Below, piece by piece: positions 34,439 through 42,790 of a DNA stretch of 64,000 bases. The stretch's first letter is position 1. The number at the start of each line of letters is the position of its first letter. The notes under the pieces were generated by a model. The model was not told the origin of the DNA and did not search any database. It was given only the letters and a program-made list of their open reading frames with translations. Both the position numbers and the translations under genes were made by a program. Source of the DNA: Actinomadura alba (lineage in GTDB: Bacteria; Actinomycetota; Actinomycetes; Streptosporangiales; Streptosporangiaceae); NCBI RefSeq assembly GCF_014323705.1, contig NZ_JABVEC010000030.1, positions 20,626 through 84,625 on the forward strand, given 5' to 3'.

Positions 34439-35643
34439 CCGCGCCCCGGACCGCGCCCCGGTCACGGGTCCGCCCGGCCGACCTGCTGCCGCTGGCCACC
34501 ATGGGCCTGCGGAGCCGTCGCCTCCGCACCGCCCTGTCCACCCTGGGCATCGCCATCGGCATCGCCGCGATCGTCGCCGTCCTCGGCATCACCCGCTCCA
34601 GCCAGTCCGAGCTGATCAGCCGGATCGACCGGCTCGGCACCGACCTGCTCACCGTCGCCACCGGCCAGTCCGCGGGCGGTGACGAGGTCCCGCTTCCGCG
34701 GACCGCCCGGCTCACCACCGCGCACACCGACGGCGTCGAACGCGTCACCGCCACTGCTCAGCTCGACGGCGTCGGCGTCTTCCGTACCGACCGGATCCCC
34801 GCCTACAGCAGCGGCGGCCTGGACGTACGAGCCACGGAGCCCACCCTGCTCGGCACGCTGGACGGCCACCTGACGTCGGGGACCTTCCTCACCGCCGCCA
34901 CCAGCCGCTACCCCGCCGTCGTCCTCGGCCACGACGCCGCCCAGCAACTGGGCATCGCCCATCTCGACCCGGCCACCCGCGTCTGGATCGGCGGGCACTG
35001 GTTCACCGTGACCGGAATCCTGCGGCCCCTTGAGCTCGCCCCCGAGATCGACCGTGCCGCCCTCATCGGCATGCCGATCGCCGCTGACTACTTCGATTAC
35101 GACGATCATCCGAGCCGGCTCTACATCCGGGCCGACCCCGACCGCGTCGCCGAGACCGCGGGCCTTCTCGCCCGGGCCGTCAACCCTGAGGATCCCCACA
35201 CCGTGGACGTCAGCCGGCCCTCCGACGCCCTCTCATCCCGGCTCCTCGTCGCGGACTCGACCACCTCCCTGCTGCTCGGGCTCGGCGCGGTCGCCCTCCT
35301 GGTGGGCGGCATCGGCATCGCCAACGTCATGGTGATCTCGGTGCTCGAACGCCGCACTGAGATCGGTCTGCGCCGGGCCCTCGGTGCCACCCGGCGCCAC
35401 GTCGCCGCGCAGTTCCTGCTCGAGTCACTGCTGCTCGCCACCGCCGGGGGAGTCGGCGGAATCGCGTTCGGGGCGGTCGTCACCTACGCGACCGCGCTGG
35501 GCCGGCATTGGCAACCCGTCGTCCCCGCCCTCGGTGTCGTCCTCGGCCTCGCGGCCGCCGTGGTCATCGGGGCGCTGGCGGGCGTCTACCCCGCTGCCCG
35601 CGCCTCGCGCCTCCCGCCCACCGACGCCCTGCGGGCCGTCTGA
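34435..35643 (+). CDS. MacB-type ABC exporter permease
   Basis: The 402-residue protein has the MacB layout: helix one (LSTLGIAIGIAAIVAVLGI), a long extracytoplasmic domain, then three helices of an FtsX domain (LLLGLGAVALLVGGIGIANVM, ERRTEIGLRRALGATRRHV, VLGLAAAVVIGALAGVYPA), ending PTDALRAV. It works as a dimer with the upstream ATPase. It is the last gene of the lipoprotein-adaptor-ATPase-permease operon, which is probably controlled by the divergent two-component system. Confidence 0.93.
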   Translation: MTAPRTAPRSRVRPADLLPLATMGLRSRRLRTALSTLGIAIGIAAIVAVLGITRSSQSELISRIDRLGTDLLTVATGQSAGGDEVPLPRTARLTTAHTDGVERVTATAQLDGVGVFRTDRIPAYSSGGLDVRATEPTLLGTLDGHLTSGTFLTAATSRYPAVVLGHDAAQQLGIAHLDPATRVWIGGHWFTVTGILRPLELAPEIDRAALIGMPIAADYFDYDDHPSRLYIRADPDRVAETAGLLARAVNPEDPHTVDVSRPSDALSSRLLVADSTTSLLLGLGAVALLVGGIGIANVMVISVLERRTEIGLRRALGATRRHVAAQFLLESLLLATAGGVGGIAFGAVVTYATALGRHWQPVVPALGVVLGLAAAVVIGALAGVYPAARASRLPPTDALRAV

Positions 35644-35705
35644 CGCACGGACCGGCCTCCACAGGTCGTTCGGTAGACGCGACCGTACCGACCCTCATCG
35701 GCCGC

Positions 35706-35777
35706 TCAGGGCAGCAGCAGCAGCCGGGCCGGGTCGGCGATGACGCGCCAGACGACGAGCGCCGCGGCGCCCTGCAT
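35706..35777 (-). pseudogene. C-terminal relic of a ROK-family protein
   Basis: The last 23 codons read MQGAAALVVWRVIADPARLL and end at a stop at 35706. This matches the ending of the intact ROK regulator at 37853-39157 (VRGAAGLVIERVLADPGGLL). Nothing of the ROK domain remains upstream. It is a gene-end scar left in an otherwise empty 200-bp interval. Confidence 0.55.
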
Positions 35778-35842
35778 GCCCGCTGACCGTCCTCGGTCTC
35801 GCATAGCGAGAATGCGCCCAGCCTTGGGCCGTCGGGGTGTGA

Positions 35843-36466
35843 TCAGGTGGATTGGCGGAGTGTTATTGCGATGGGAGTCATCTCCACAAGTGTGCCTAGC
35901 GGCTCTGGGAGCTGGTAGTGGAATTGGAGGGTGTAGGTGCCGCCGCCGCGGAAACGGCCGACCCACCTGAGCGTTGCGATGGTCGTGCCGGTCGGGTCGT
36001 TGAGGGACCAGCCGAGCCGTCCGTCGGAGGCGTGTCCGCCGTCCGAGGATGCATAGGTTCGGCCGGTTTCGGTGACGACGAGGTGGCAGAGGAGTTGGTT
36101 ATTCGGGTCGAGGAGTTGCAGCGGGCCCATACCGATGCGTCCTGAGAGGCCTTCTTTGGAGTCTGCCAGCCGTCCGAGAGGGGTGCCGTCGGGGGCCGCG
36201 ATGACGATGGTGACCTCCCATTCCTGGTGGTGTCTGGTAATCGGGACGGTCGACGAAGCACAGGGGGATACCGTCCGGACGGTTAACCTGCAGGACGACG
36301 CGGCTGGTCGTGTCGGAAGGGGGGGACCCGAGCCAGCGTGAGAAGGCGCTCTTCTTTTGGCCCGCCGTCTGGACGGCGTGTGCGAGCACGACTCCCTGTC
36401 CGCCGGTGATCTGGAAGTTCAATTGCGCGTAACCTGTTCGGTGCGGAGCAGCGGCTCGTTGAACAT
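35843..36466 (-). pseudogene. Scramblase/LURP-one-like beta-sheet protein, frameshifted
   Basis: Starting at ATG 36466 the pieces are MFNEPLLRTEQVTRN, then (shift near 36420) NFQITGGQGVVLAHAVQ, RVVLQVNRPDGIPLCFVDRP. After a second shift near 36245 come EWEVTIVIAAPDGTPLGRLA, LQLLDPNNQLLCHLVVTE and TATLRWVGRFRGGGTYTL, with the end at 35843. The repeated 'D/N-P-x-G' strands and GRL/LLD phrases resemble the scramblase/LURP-one barrel, though I am not sure. Two frameshifts make it non-functional unless the sequence has errors. Confidence 0.55.
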
Positions 36467-36474
36467 GACGCGTT

Positions 36475-36668
36475 CTTACCTGTCCCAGGGCGGTGTCTCG
36501 TCATGGCTGGTGGTGGAGGTGCCGCCCGGCGTCTCGGTCTTCGACGTGTACTTGGTGGAGCCGTCCCCGTATTCCCCGGTCTCGGTCCGCTTGTAGACGT
36601 CGCCGCCCTGAGCCTGGCCGCTGACGTATCCGTCGACCTTGCCCTTGCCGGTCTCGAATGTTGGCGCC
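36475..36668 (-). pseudogene. C-terminal fragment of an unrecognised hydrophilic protein
   Basis: About 63 codons (FETGKGKVDGYVSGQAQGGD, YGDGSTKYTSKTETPGG, ending HDETPPWDR) lie between an in-frame stop and the terminal stop, with no start codon. The Gly/Thr/Lys repeats look like a tail of a surface or injected effector protein, but no family is recognised. It ends 10 nt before the next minus-strand gene start, so both once formed an operon. Confidence 0.5.
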
Positions 36669-36734
36669 TACGGTTTAATCGGCGACCAGTTCCCGAGTAC
36701 CTCTAGATAAACCTGGACCTGGAGATGAACGTTG

Positions 36735-37799
36735 ATGGCTACAGAGCTTCGCCAGGTCGGCACATTCGAAGCCGTAAAGCACTTGTTCAGGTTGTGGCTG
36801 CCGGGATGGCGGCTCGCGCTCGTCGGAGGCGAGGCTCCCCAGGAGGAGTGGACCTCCACGCCTTCCCTGACTGAGGTGGCGGAGTACGGGGCGTTCCCGG
36901 GAACATTCGCCGACTCCGGCGGGCAGCGCCATCCGGTGGCTGTTGAGCGGTTCGATATCGATGACCCAGACGAGACATCCGACAGCCCCCTGCACGCGTC
37001 CTGGGGGCTGCCTATCGAGGGTGCGGAAAAGGCGTACGAGTTCCTCATCGGAGCATTGGAATCCGGTGGCGGACTAGACCGACGAGGCCGGGCGCTGGCC
37101 GGATACGCGGTCGGCTACCTTGCCGCAGACGCCACAGACCTGCTGCGGATCGAGGTCGCAGCCGAATCGGGCGGCTCCGTAATCGACGATGAGCTGCACC
37201 TACTGTTCCGCAGTTGGAGGAGCACATGGCGGCTGTCCCTGGCCCCCGCCCCGATCGCCCCTGATGTCCCCGTTGGGGCCGAGTATCGAATCGCCTGCGT
37301 CATTACCCTTTTGGGCGAATTCCTGAGAATCAACAACACCGACGAGGTGACCTTCGAGGTGAGCTTCGGAACCCACGACGTTGACCTCGACGTCGCTGAT
37401 CCCGACGCCGTCTTCCGGGCGGGCTGGAAAGGAGACGGGCACTGGCTGATCGCGGAGGAGGGGGACGACGAGGATGACGACGTGCTCTGGGCGCTGGATG
37501 CAGCCTCCCTGGAGGCCGCGCTGACCGAGTCGGAACGAAACATCGTCGCAGCGGCCCGCGCCACGACCATTCTCTGGGAATTCGACGACACGACACCCGA
37601 GATTCCCGGCGACGAACTCGTCTCCTGGCTGGCCCGGGACCTCTACGGGATGATCGCCACCGAGGTCACCGGCACATCCGGAACCCTGCTCGCCTACGCC
37701 AAGAAGTTCCCGCTTGAAGGAGTTCTGTGCGGTGAAGGGGACTCCTGCGTCCTGCTGGTCGGCCCGGGACGTACGGCCCTCGTCTACGTCAGCGGCTGA
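36735..37799 (+). CDS. Hypothetical acidic protein
   Basis: The 354-residue protein begins at ATG 36735 (GGAGATGA 6-10 nt upstream; a TTG one codon before is possible). It is rich in Asp/Glu with an extreme run EEGDDEDDDV near 240, and has no membrane helix or signal. The conserved-looking phrases HASWGLPIEGAEKAYEFL and LLFRSWRSTWRLSL do not match a family I know. Size, acidity and location in a patch of decayed genes suggest an immunity or accessory role (inference only). Confidence 0.6.
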   Translation: MATELRQVGTFEAVKHLFRLWLPGWRLALVGGEAPQEEWTSTPSLTEVAEYGAFPGTFADSGGQRHPVAVERFDIDDPDETSDSPLHASWGLPIEGAEKAYEFLIGALESGGGLDRRGRALAGYAVGYLAADATDLLRIEVAAESGGSVIDDELHLLFRSWRSTWRLSLAPAPIAPDVPVGAEYRIACVITLLGEFLRINNTDEVTFEVSFGTHDVDLDVADPDAVFRAGWKGDGHWLIAEEGDDEDDDVLWALDAASLEAALTESERNIVAAARATTILWEFDDTTPEIPGDELVSWLARDLYGMIATEVTGTSGTLLAYAKKFPLEGVLCGEGDSCVLLVGPGRTALVYVSG

Positions 37800-37852
37800 T
37801 CGCCGTGCGTCTGGCCCGCCGGCAAGCAGGCCTCACCACGGCCTGCGGTCGA

Positions 37853-39157
37853 TCACTGCCTGGGGTGGTCACGTCGTGCCGCGCGGACGCTCAGCAGGCC
37901 GCCCGGGTCGGCGAGCACGCGTTCGATGACGAGTCCGGCGGCTCCGCGCACCGCGGCCTCACCGGCCAGCCGTGAGACCACGACCGACGGCGTACGGCCG
38001 CGGATCCCGGTGGTCGCCGCGGTGAGCGCCTCCTGCACGGCGGGCCGCGCCCAGGGGGCCAGCGGAGAGAAGATCCCGCCGAGCACGACCGAGTCGGGGT
38101 CGAGCAGGTTCACCGCCGCCGACAGCGCCGAGCCGAGCGCGTGCCCGGCCCGATCGACCGCCGCCACAGCCCGCTCGTCGCCCGACCGCAGCGACTCCAG
38201 CAGCACCGCCATGGGACCGTCGGGGTCGGCGGCCACGGTCGTCGTGAAGGACGTGCGCGCGTCGGTCACCCCGGCGGCCCGCAGTACGGCCTCCTGGCCG
38301 GCGAACTGCTCCAGGCAGCCCCGCCCGCCGCAGCTGCAGGGCGGGCCGCCGGGCTCGACGACGAGATGGCCGAGCTCACCGGCGAAGCCGTGGGCGCCGC
38401 GGAAGATCTGGCCCGAGACCACGATGCCCGCGCCGATGCCGACCTCGCCGGACACGTGCACGAAGTCGCCGAGTTCGCGTCCCACACCGAACCAGAGCTC
38501 GCCGAGGGCGCCCAGGTTGGCCTCGTTGTCGGCGTCCGGGGGCAGCCGCAGCGTCGGCAGCCCGTCCGTCAGCAGCGTTCCGGCCGGGACGTCGCTCCAG
38601 CCCAGGTTGGGTGCCGTGCGCAGCCAGCCGGTGCGGCGGTCGAGGACGCCGGGCAGGGCCACGACCGCCCCCGCGACGGTGAGCCCTTGGTCTGCGGCCG
38701 AGTCGATGGCCTGGGCGGCCTGCCGCGCGAGCGCCTCGATGACCTTCTCGGGCGCCCGCCCCCGGTTGTCGGTCGCGATCAGATGCCGGTGGCGCACCCG
38801 CCGGCCGAGATCGATGACGCAGGCCGCCAGGTAGTCGACGTTGATCTCCAGGCCGAGCCCGGCGACACCGTCGCCGTTGACCGAGACGGCGACGCCCGGC
38901 CGGCCGCGCTCGCCCTCGCGCACGGTGCCGCCGTCCTGTACGAGGCCGCCCTCGGCCAGCACGGCGACGAGGTTGGACACGGTCGTCTTGGTGAGTCCGG
39001 TGAGGTCGGCCAGCCTGGCCCGGGTGACGGATTGATGCCGTACGACCTCGCCGAGCACGACGGCGAGGTTGTGCTCGCGCATGGTGCCGTGCCGGACAGG
39101 GCCGCCGTTGAACGTGGCGTGTCGCCGTGCCCGGTCATCCGCACCGCTATTGAGCAT
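37853..39157 (-). CDS. xylR: ROK-family xylose repressor
   Basis: The 434-residue regulator has an N-terminal winged HTH at about 30-80 (VTRARLADLTGLTKTTVSN, AEGGLVQDGG) and a ROK sugar-binding domain. That domain shows GEVGIGAGIVVSGQIFRGAHG, the zinc-binding CSCGGRGCLEQFAG and the GGIFSPLAPW ending. It is divergent from xylA-xylB across 107 nt containing paired ATTAGTC half-sites, the classic arrangement of XylR. Binding of xylose would release repression (family knowledge). ATG 39157 is followed at codon 26 by another ATG in GTMREHNLAVVL, where many homologues begin. Confidence 0.9.
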   Translation of the reverse strand: MLNSGADDRARRHATFNGGPVRHGTMREHNLAVVLGEVVRHQSVTRARLADLTGLTKTTVSNLVAVLAEGGLVQDGGTVREGERGRPGVAVSVNGDGVAGLGLEINVDYLAACVIDLGRRVRHRHLIATDNRGRAPEKVIEALARQAAQAIDSAADQGLTVAGAVVALPGVLDRRTGWLRTAPNLGWSDVPAGTLLTDGLPTLRLPPDADNEANLGALGELWFGVGRELGDFVHVSGEVGIGAGIVVSGQIFRGAHGFAGELGHLVVEPGGPPCSCGGRGCLEQFAGQEAVLRAAGVTDARTSFTTTVAADPDGPMAVLLESLRSGDERAVAAVDRAGHALGSALSAAVNLLDPDSVVLGGIFSPLAPWARPAVQEALTAATTGIRGRTPSVVVSRLAGEAAVRGAAGLVIERVLADPGGLLSVRAARRDHPRQ

Positions 39158-39164
39158 GGCTCAA

Positions 39165-39222
39165 GACTAATCAATGCGCCCCGGCATCTTGACGACATCG
39201 GGCCCGTGGGACTTTATTAGTC
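39165..39222. promoter_or_regulatory. xylR-xylA intergenic operator and promoter
   Basis: GACTAAT at 39165-39171 and its inverse ATTAGTC at 39216-39222 lie between the divergent start codons. Each half-site reads ATTAGTC in the direction of its own gene. For xylA a -35 TTGACG at 39189-39194 is followed by an AT-rich -10-like TTTATTAG at 39213-39220 with 18-19 nt spacing. The right half-site overlaps that -10, so bound XylR would block it. The assignments are by eye. Confidence 0.55.
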
Positions 39223-39264
39223 CATACAGTTGACGAATGATCTCTGTTGATCTGTGGAGGACCC

Positions 39265-40410
39265 ATGGCCTACGACCCCACCCCGGCCGACCGCTTCACC
39301 TTCGGACTGTGGACGGTCGGCTGGCAGGCCCGTGACCCCTTCGGCGACGCCACGCGGGCCCCGCTCGACCCGGCGGAGGCCGTGCACCGGCTCGCCGAGC
39401 TGGGGGCGTACGGCGTCACCTTCCATGACGACGACCTGCTCGCGGTCGAGCCGGACCGCGACAAGGCGATCGCCTCCTTCCGCAAGGCCCTCGACGCGAC
39501 CGGCCTGGTGGTCCCGATGGCGACCACCAACCTGTTCACCCACCCGGTGTTCAAGGACGGCGGCTTCACGTCCAACGACCGGGACGTCCGGCGCTACGCG
39601 ATCCGCAAGGTCATCCGCAACCTCGACCTCGCCGCGGAGCTCGGTGCCAAGACGTACGTCTTCTGGGGCGGCCGCGAGGGCGCCGAGGTCGACGCAGGCA
39701 AGGACGTCCGGGCCGCGCTCGACCGGTTCAAGGAGGGCATGGACCTCCTCTGCCAGTACGTGATCGACAAGGGCTACGACATCCGCTTCGCGCTCGAGCC
39801 CAAGCCGAACGAGCCGCGCGGTGACATCCTGCTGCCCACGATCGGCCACGCGCTGGCGTTCATCTCCTCGCTGGAGCATGAGGAGATGGTCGGGCTCAAC
39901 CCCGAGGTCGGCCACGAGCAGATGGCCGGGATGAACTACGTGCACGGCGTCGCCCAGGCGCTCTGGCACGGCAAGCTCTTCCACCTCGACCTCAACGGCC
40001 AGCACGGCCCGAAGTACGACCAGGACCTGGTGTTCGGCACCGGCGACGTGAAGAGCGCGTTCTTCCTGGTCGACCTGCTGGAGCACGGCGGTTACGAGGG
40101 GCCGCGGCACTTCGACTACAAGCCCCTGCGCACCGACGACGCCGAGGACGTGTGGGTCTCCGCGGCGGCCAACATGCGCAACTACCTGATCTTCAAGGAG
40201 CGGGCACTCGCGTTCCGCGCCGACCCCGAGGTGCAGGAGGCACTGCGGGCCTCGCGCGTCGACGAGCTCGCCGTGCCGACGCTCGCGCCCGGTGAGACGT
40301 ACGAGTCGCTGGCCGGTGACGACTTCGACCTCGACGCCGCCGCCGCGCGCGGTTTCCACTTCACCCACCTCGACCAGCTCGCCATGGAACACCTGCTCGG
40401 AGCCCGCTGA
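39265..40410 (+). CDS. xylA: Xylose isomerase
   Basis: The 381-residue enzyme converts D-xylose to D-xylulose. It shows the catalytic His54 in VTFHDDDL, the metal/substrate segment FALEPKPNEPRGD (Glu178, Lys180), NPEVGHEQMAG, and HLDLNGQHGPKYDQDL with metal-binding Asp/His. Length equals that of actinomycete class I isomerases, which lack the N-terminal extension. ATG 39265 has GGAGG 4 nt upstream. It leads the xylAB operon, with XylR divergent. Confidence 0.97.
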   Translation: MAYDPTPADRFTFGLWTVGWQARDPFGDATRAPLDPAEAVHRLAELGAYGVTFHDDDLLAVEPDRDKAIASFRKALDATGLVVPMATTNLFTHPVFKDGGFTSNDRDVRRYAIRKVIRNLDLAAELGAKTYVFWGGREGAEVDAGKDVRAALDRFKEGMDLLCQYVIDKGYDIRFALEPKPNEPRGDILLPTIGHALAFISSLEHEEMVGLNPEVGHEQMAGMNYVHGVAQALWHGKLFHLDLNGQHGPKYDQDLVFGTGDVKSAFFLVDLLEHGGYEGPRHFDYKPLRTDDAEDVWVSAAANMRNYLIFKERALAFRADPEVQEALRASRVDELAVPTLAPGETYESLAGDDFDLDAAAARGFHFTHLDQLAMEHLLGAR

Positions 40411-40444
40411 CACAGGACGCAGGACGGAAGGGAAGCACGCCGAC

Positions 40445-41827
40445 ATGCCGCTCGTCGCCGGGGTCGACTCCTCGACCCAGTCGTGCAAGGTCGTGGTCTG
40501 TGACGCGGAGTCGGGGGTGGTGCTCCGGCGTGGCCAGGCGCCGCATCCCGATGGCACGGAGGCCGACCCCGCCGCCTGGTGGGACGCGCTGACCGACGCG
40601 ACCGAGGCGGCCGGCGGGCTGCGCGACGTCGTCGCGATGGGGATCGCCGGGCAGCAGCACGGCATGGTGTGTCTCGATGAGGACGACCAGGTCGTGCGCC
40701 CGGCGCTGCTGTGGAACGACACCCGCTCCGCCGGGGCCGCGCAGGATCTGATCGACGAGCTCGGCGGTCCGAAGGCGTGGGCCGAGGCCGTGGGCAGCGT
40801 CCCGGTGGCGTCGTTCACGGTGACCAAGCTGCGCTGGCTGGCCGAGCACGAGCCGGCCGCGGCCGCCCGTACCACCAGGGTGTGCCTGCCGCACGACTAC
40901 CTGACCTGGCGGCTGACCGGCGAGCTGGTGACCGACCGCGGGGACGCGTCGGGCACCGGCTACTGGTCCCCGGCCGAGGGCGGCTACCGGACCGACCTGC
41001 TGCGGCGCGCTCTGGGCCACGAACCCGAGCTGCCGCGGGTGCTGCCCCCGTCGGCCTCGGCCGGCCGCACCGGCCAGGGCACGATCGTGTCGGCCGGCAC
41101 CGGTGACAACATGGCGGCGGCGCTGGGCCTGGGCGCCCGGCGCGGCGACGTCGTGGTCTCGCTCGGCACGTCCGGCACGGTGTTCGCGGTGACCGACCGG
41201 CCGTGCGCCGATCCGACCGGAATCATCGCGGGCTTCGCCGACGCCACCGGCCGTTACCTGCCGCTCGTGTGCACGCTGAACGCGGCGCGGGTGCTCGACG
41301 CCGCCGCCCGCATGCTCGGCGTGGACCACGAACGGCTCTCGGAGCTCGCGCTGGCCGGGCCCGGCGGTGCGGAGGGCCTGACGCTGGTGCCCTATCTGGA
41401 GGGCGAGCGCACCCCGAACAGGCCGGACGCGACCGGGTCGGTGCACGGGCTGCGCCTGACCAACTCGACCCCGCAGCATCTCGCCAGGGCCGCCGTCGAG
41501 GGCATGCTGTGCGGGCTCGCCGACGGCCTCGACGCGATCGTCGAGCACGGAGTCGAGGTCGAGCGGGTCGTCCTGGTGGGCGGCGCGGCCCGGTCTGAGG
41601 CCGTACGGCGGATCGCGCCGACGGTGTTCGGGCGCCCTGTACTCGTACCACCGCTGGGGGAGTACGTGGCCGAGGGCGCGGCGCTGCAGGCGGCGTGGGC
41701 GCTGATCGGCGGGGACGAGCCACCGAGGCGGAGCGCCACCGGAACCGCGCGGTACGAGGCCGAGCCGACGGCGGGCCTGCGCGAACGCTACGCCGAGGCC
41801 CGCGACCACATCCTCGACCGCCTCTGA
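40445..41827 (+). CDS. xylB: Xylulokinase
   Basis: The 460-residue FGGY-family kinase phosphorylates D-xylulose to xylulose 5-phosphate for the pentose phosphate pathway. It has the phosphate-1 motif GVDSSTQSCKVVV, MGIAGQQHGMV, catalytic Asp221 in GTGDNMAAALG, VSLGTSGTVFAV and the adenosine motif VLVGGAARSEAVRRI. GGAAGGGAAG lies upstream of ATG 40445, 34 nt after xylA, so the two are co-transcribed. No xylose transporter gene is in the window. Confidence 0.95.
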   Translation: MPLVAGVDSSTQSCKVVVCDAESGVVLRRGQAPHPDGTEADPAAWWDALTDATEAAGGLRDVVAMGIAGQQHGMVCLDEDDQVVRPALLWNDTRSAGAAQDLIDELGGPKAWAEAVGSVPVASFTVTKLRWLAEHEPAAAARTTRVCLPHDYLTWRLTGELVTDRGDASGTGYWSPAEGGYRTDLLRRALGHEPELPRVLPPSASAGRTGQGTIVSAGTGDNMAAALGLGARRGDVVVSLGTSGTVFAVTDRPCADPTGIIAGFADATGRYLPLVCTLNAARVLDAAARMLGVDHERLSELALAGPGGAEGLTLVPYLEGERTPNRPDATGSVHGLRLTNSTPQHLARAAVEGMLCGLADGLDAIVEHGVEVERVVLVGGAARSEAVRRIAPTVFGRPVLVPPLGEYVAEGAALQAAWALIGGDEPPRRSATGTARYEAEPTAGLRERYAEARDHILDRL

Positions 41828-41924
41828 GGAGCTGAACGACCCGCGGACCGCCGATGTACCGGCATCGCTCACCCGCCGCCCGCAAGTGATCGATCCACCG
41901 GCGTCGCGGTGAACGCCGCGCAGA

Positions 41925-42060
41925 ACACGGTGGGGTTCTGGATTCGACATATCGCGCACGGGGTCCTTGGCGGTGTGTCCTCGCCCACGCTCCAGTCGTC
42001 GTCGATGTTGCCGGCGAAGATGTCCGCGATGGCCTCGTGCAAGGCCCAGGCCTGGGCCGG
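41925..42060 (-). pseudogene. Thermolysin-family (M4) metalloprotease fragment
   Basis: The minus strand reads AWALHEAIADIFAGNIDDDW then SVGEDT, and after a one-base shift AKDPVRDMSNPEPHR. This is the zinc-ligand Glu helix and following loop of M4 peptidases (typically ALNESxADIFG... WxxGEDxx...RDMxNP). The HExxH helix, propeptide and C-terminal domain are all absent. The 430-bp gap between xylB and the DoxX gene contains only this scar. Confidence 0.6.
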
Positions 42061-42257
42061 GCGATCCCTTCACTGGGAGGCGCGCTGGCGCCTGGCCGAG
42101 GACCACTACCTGACCACCACCCGTCAGGGACCGCGCCCACCTGGTCGTCCCCGGCCACTGACCTCTTCCCGACGCAGCGGTGATGTCACAAAACACAGCG
42201 CGCTTCCGTCCACGTCATTGACAGCCGCACCCACTGCAACGAGACGAGGAACCCGTC

Positions 42258-42611
42258 GTGATCCAGCCCTGGTGGCCGCTCGCCGGCCTGGCCGTCATCC
42301 AGCTCGGCGACGCCGCGATGTGCCTGAAACCTGCCGGGTTCATCCGCACCTGCCTGCAGAACGTCGGGTTCCCCCGACGCTACTGGCGGCTGCTGCCGGT
42401 GCTGAAGACCGCCGCGGCGGCGGCCCTCGTCGTCGGCATCTGGGCACCGCCGCTCGCAGTCCTGACCACCGCCGCACTGGTGGCCTACTTCCTGATCGCC
42501 ATTACGATGCACATCCGCGCCCGTGACTTCGGCCGCAACCTCTTCCTCAACGCCACCGGCATGCTCATCGTCTGTACTGCCGCACTGATATTCGCCCTCG
42601 ATCGGGGGTGA
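42258..42611 (+). CDS. DoxX-like small membrane protein
   Basis: The 117-residue protein has four membrane helices (PLAGLAVIQLGDAAM, LLPVLKTAAAAALVVGIW, LAVLTTAALVAYFLIAI, LFLNATGMLIVCTAALIF) with the DoxX-like RYWRLLPVLKTAAAA loop. GTG 42258 is chosen for its position before helix one; GAGACGAGGAAC lies upstream. DoxX proteins are thought to act in membrane redox or thiol stress, but the role of these short members is unknown. Confidence 0.8.
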   Translation: MIQPWWPLAGLAVIQLGDAAMCLKPAGFIRTCLQNVGFPRRYWRLLPVLKTAAAAALVVGIWAPPLAVLTTAALVAYFLIAITMHIRARDFGRNLFLNATGMLIVCTAALIFALDRG

Positions 42612-42659
42612 GACCCGGCCGGTCCGCCATGGGGCATCTCCCGAAGGCCCGGTGGAGGT

Positions 42660-42790
42660 GGCCACGGGGAGGTCGATGGCGTTACGCGCTCGGACGTTCG
42701 ACGGCGTTGCCCGCCGTCGCCGACGGCATGGTGTTCGCCGCCCCGGCCGACGGCGCATTGTTCGCGCTCAGAGCCAGTCGCGGCGTTTGA
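42660..42790 (+). pseudogene. PQQ-repeat beta-propeller fragment
   Basis: The last 38 or so codons before a stop at 42790 read WRYALGRSTALPAVADGMVF then AAPADGALFALRAS. This is one blade of a PQQ-like beta-propeller. No upstream blades or start remain. It overlaps the end of corA on the other strand by about 20 nt. Confidence 0.55.

Noticed and set aside
39217..42196. Long minus-strand open frames across xylA and xylB
   Set aside because: Both overlap well-supported xylose genes and encode repetitive Arg/Gly/Pro sequence typical of reverse-strand GC-rich DNA.
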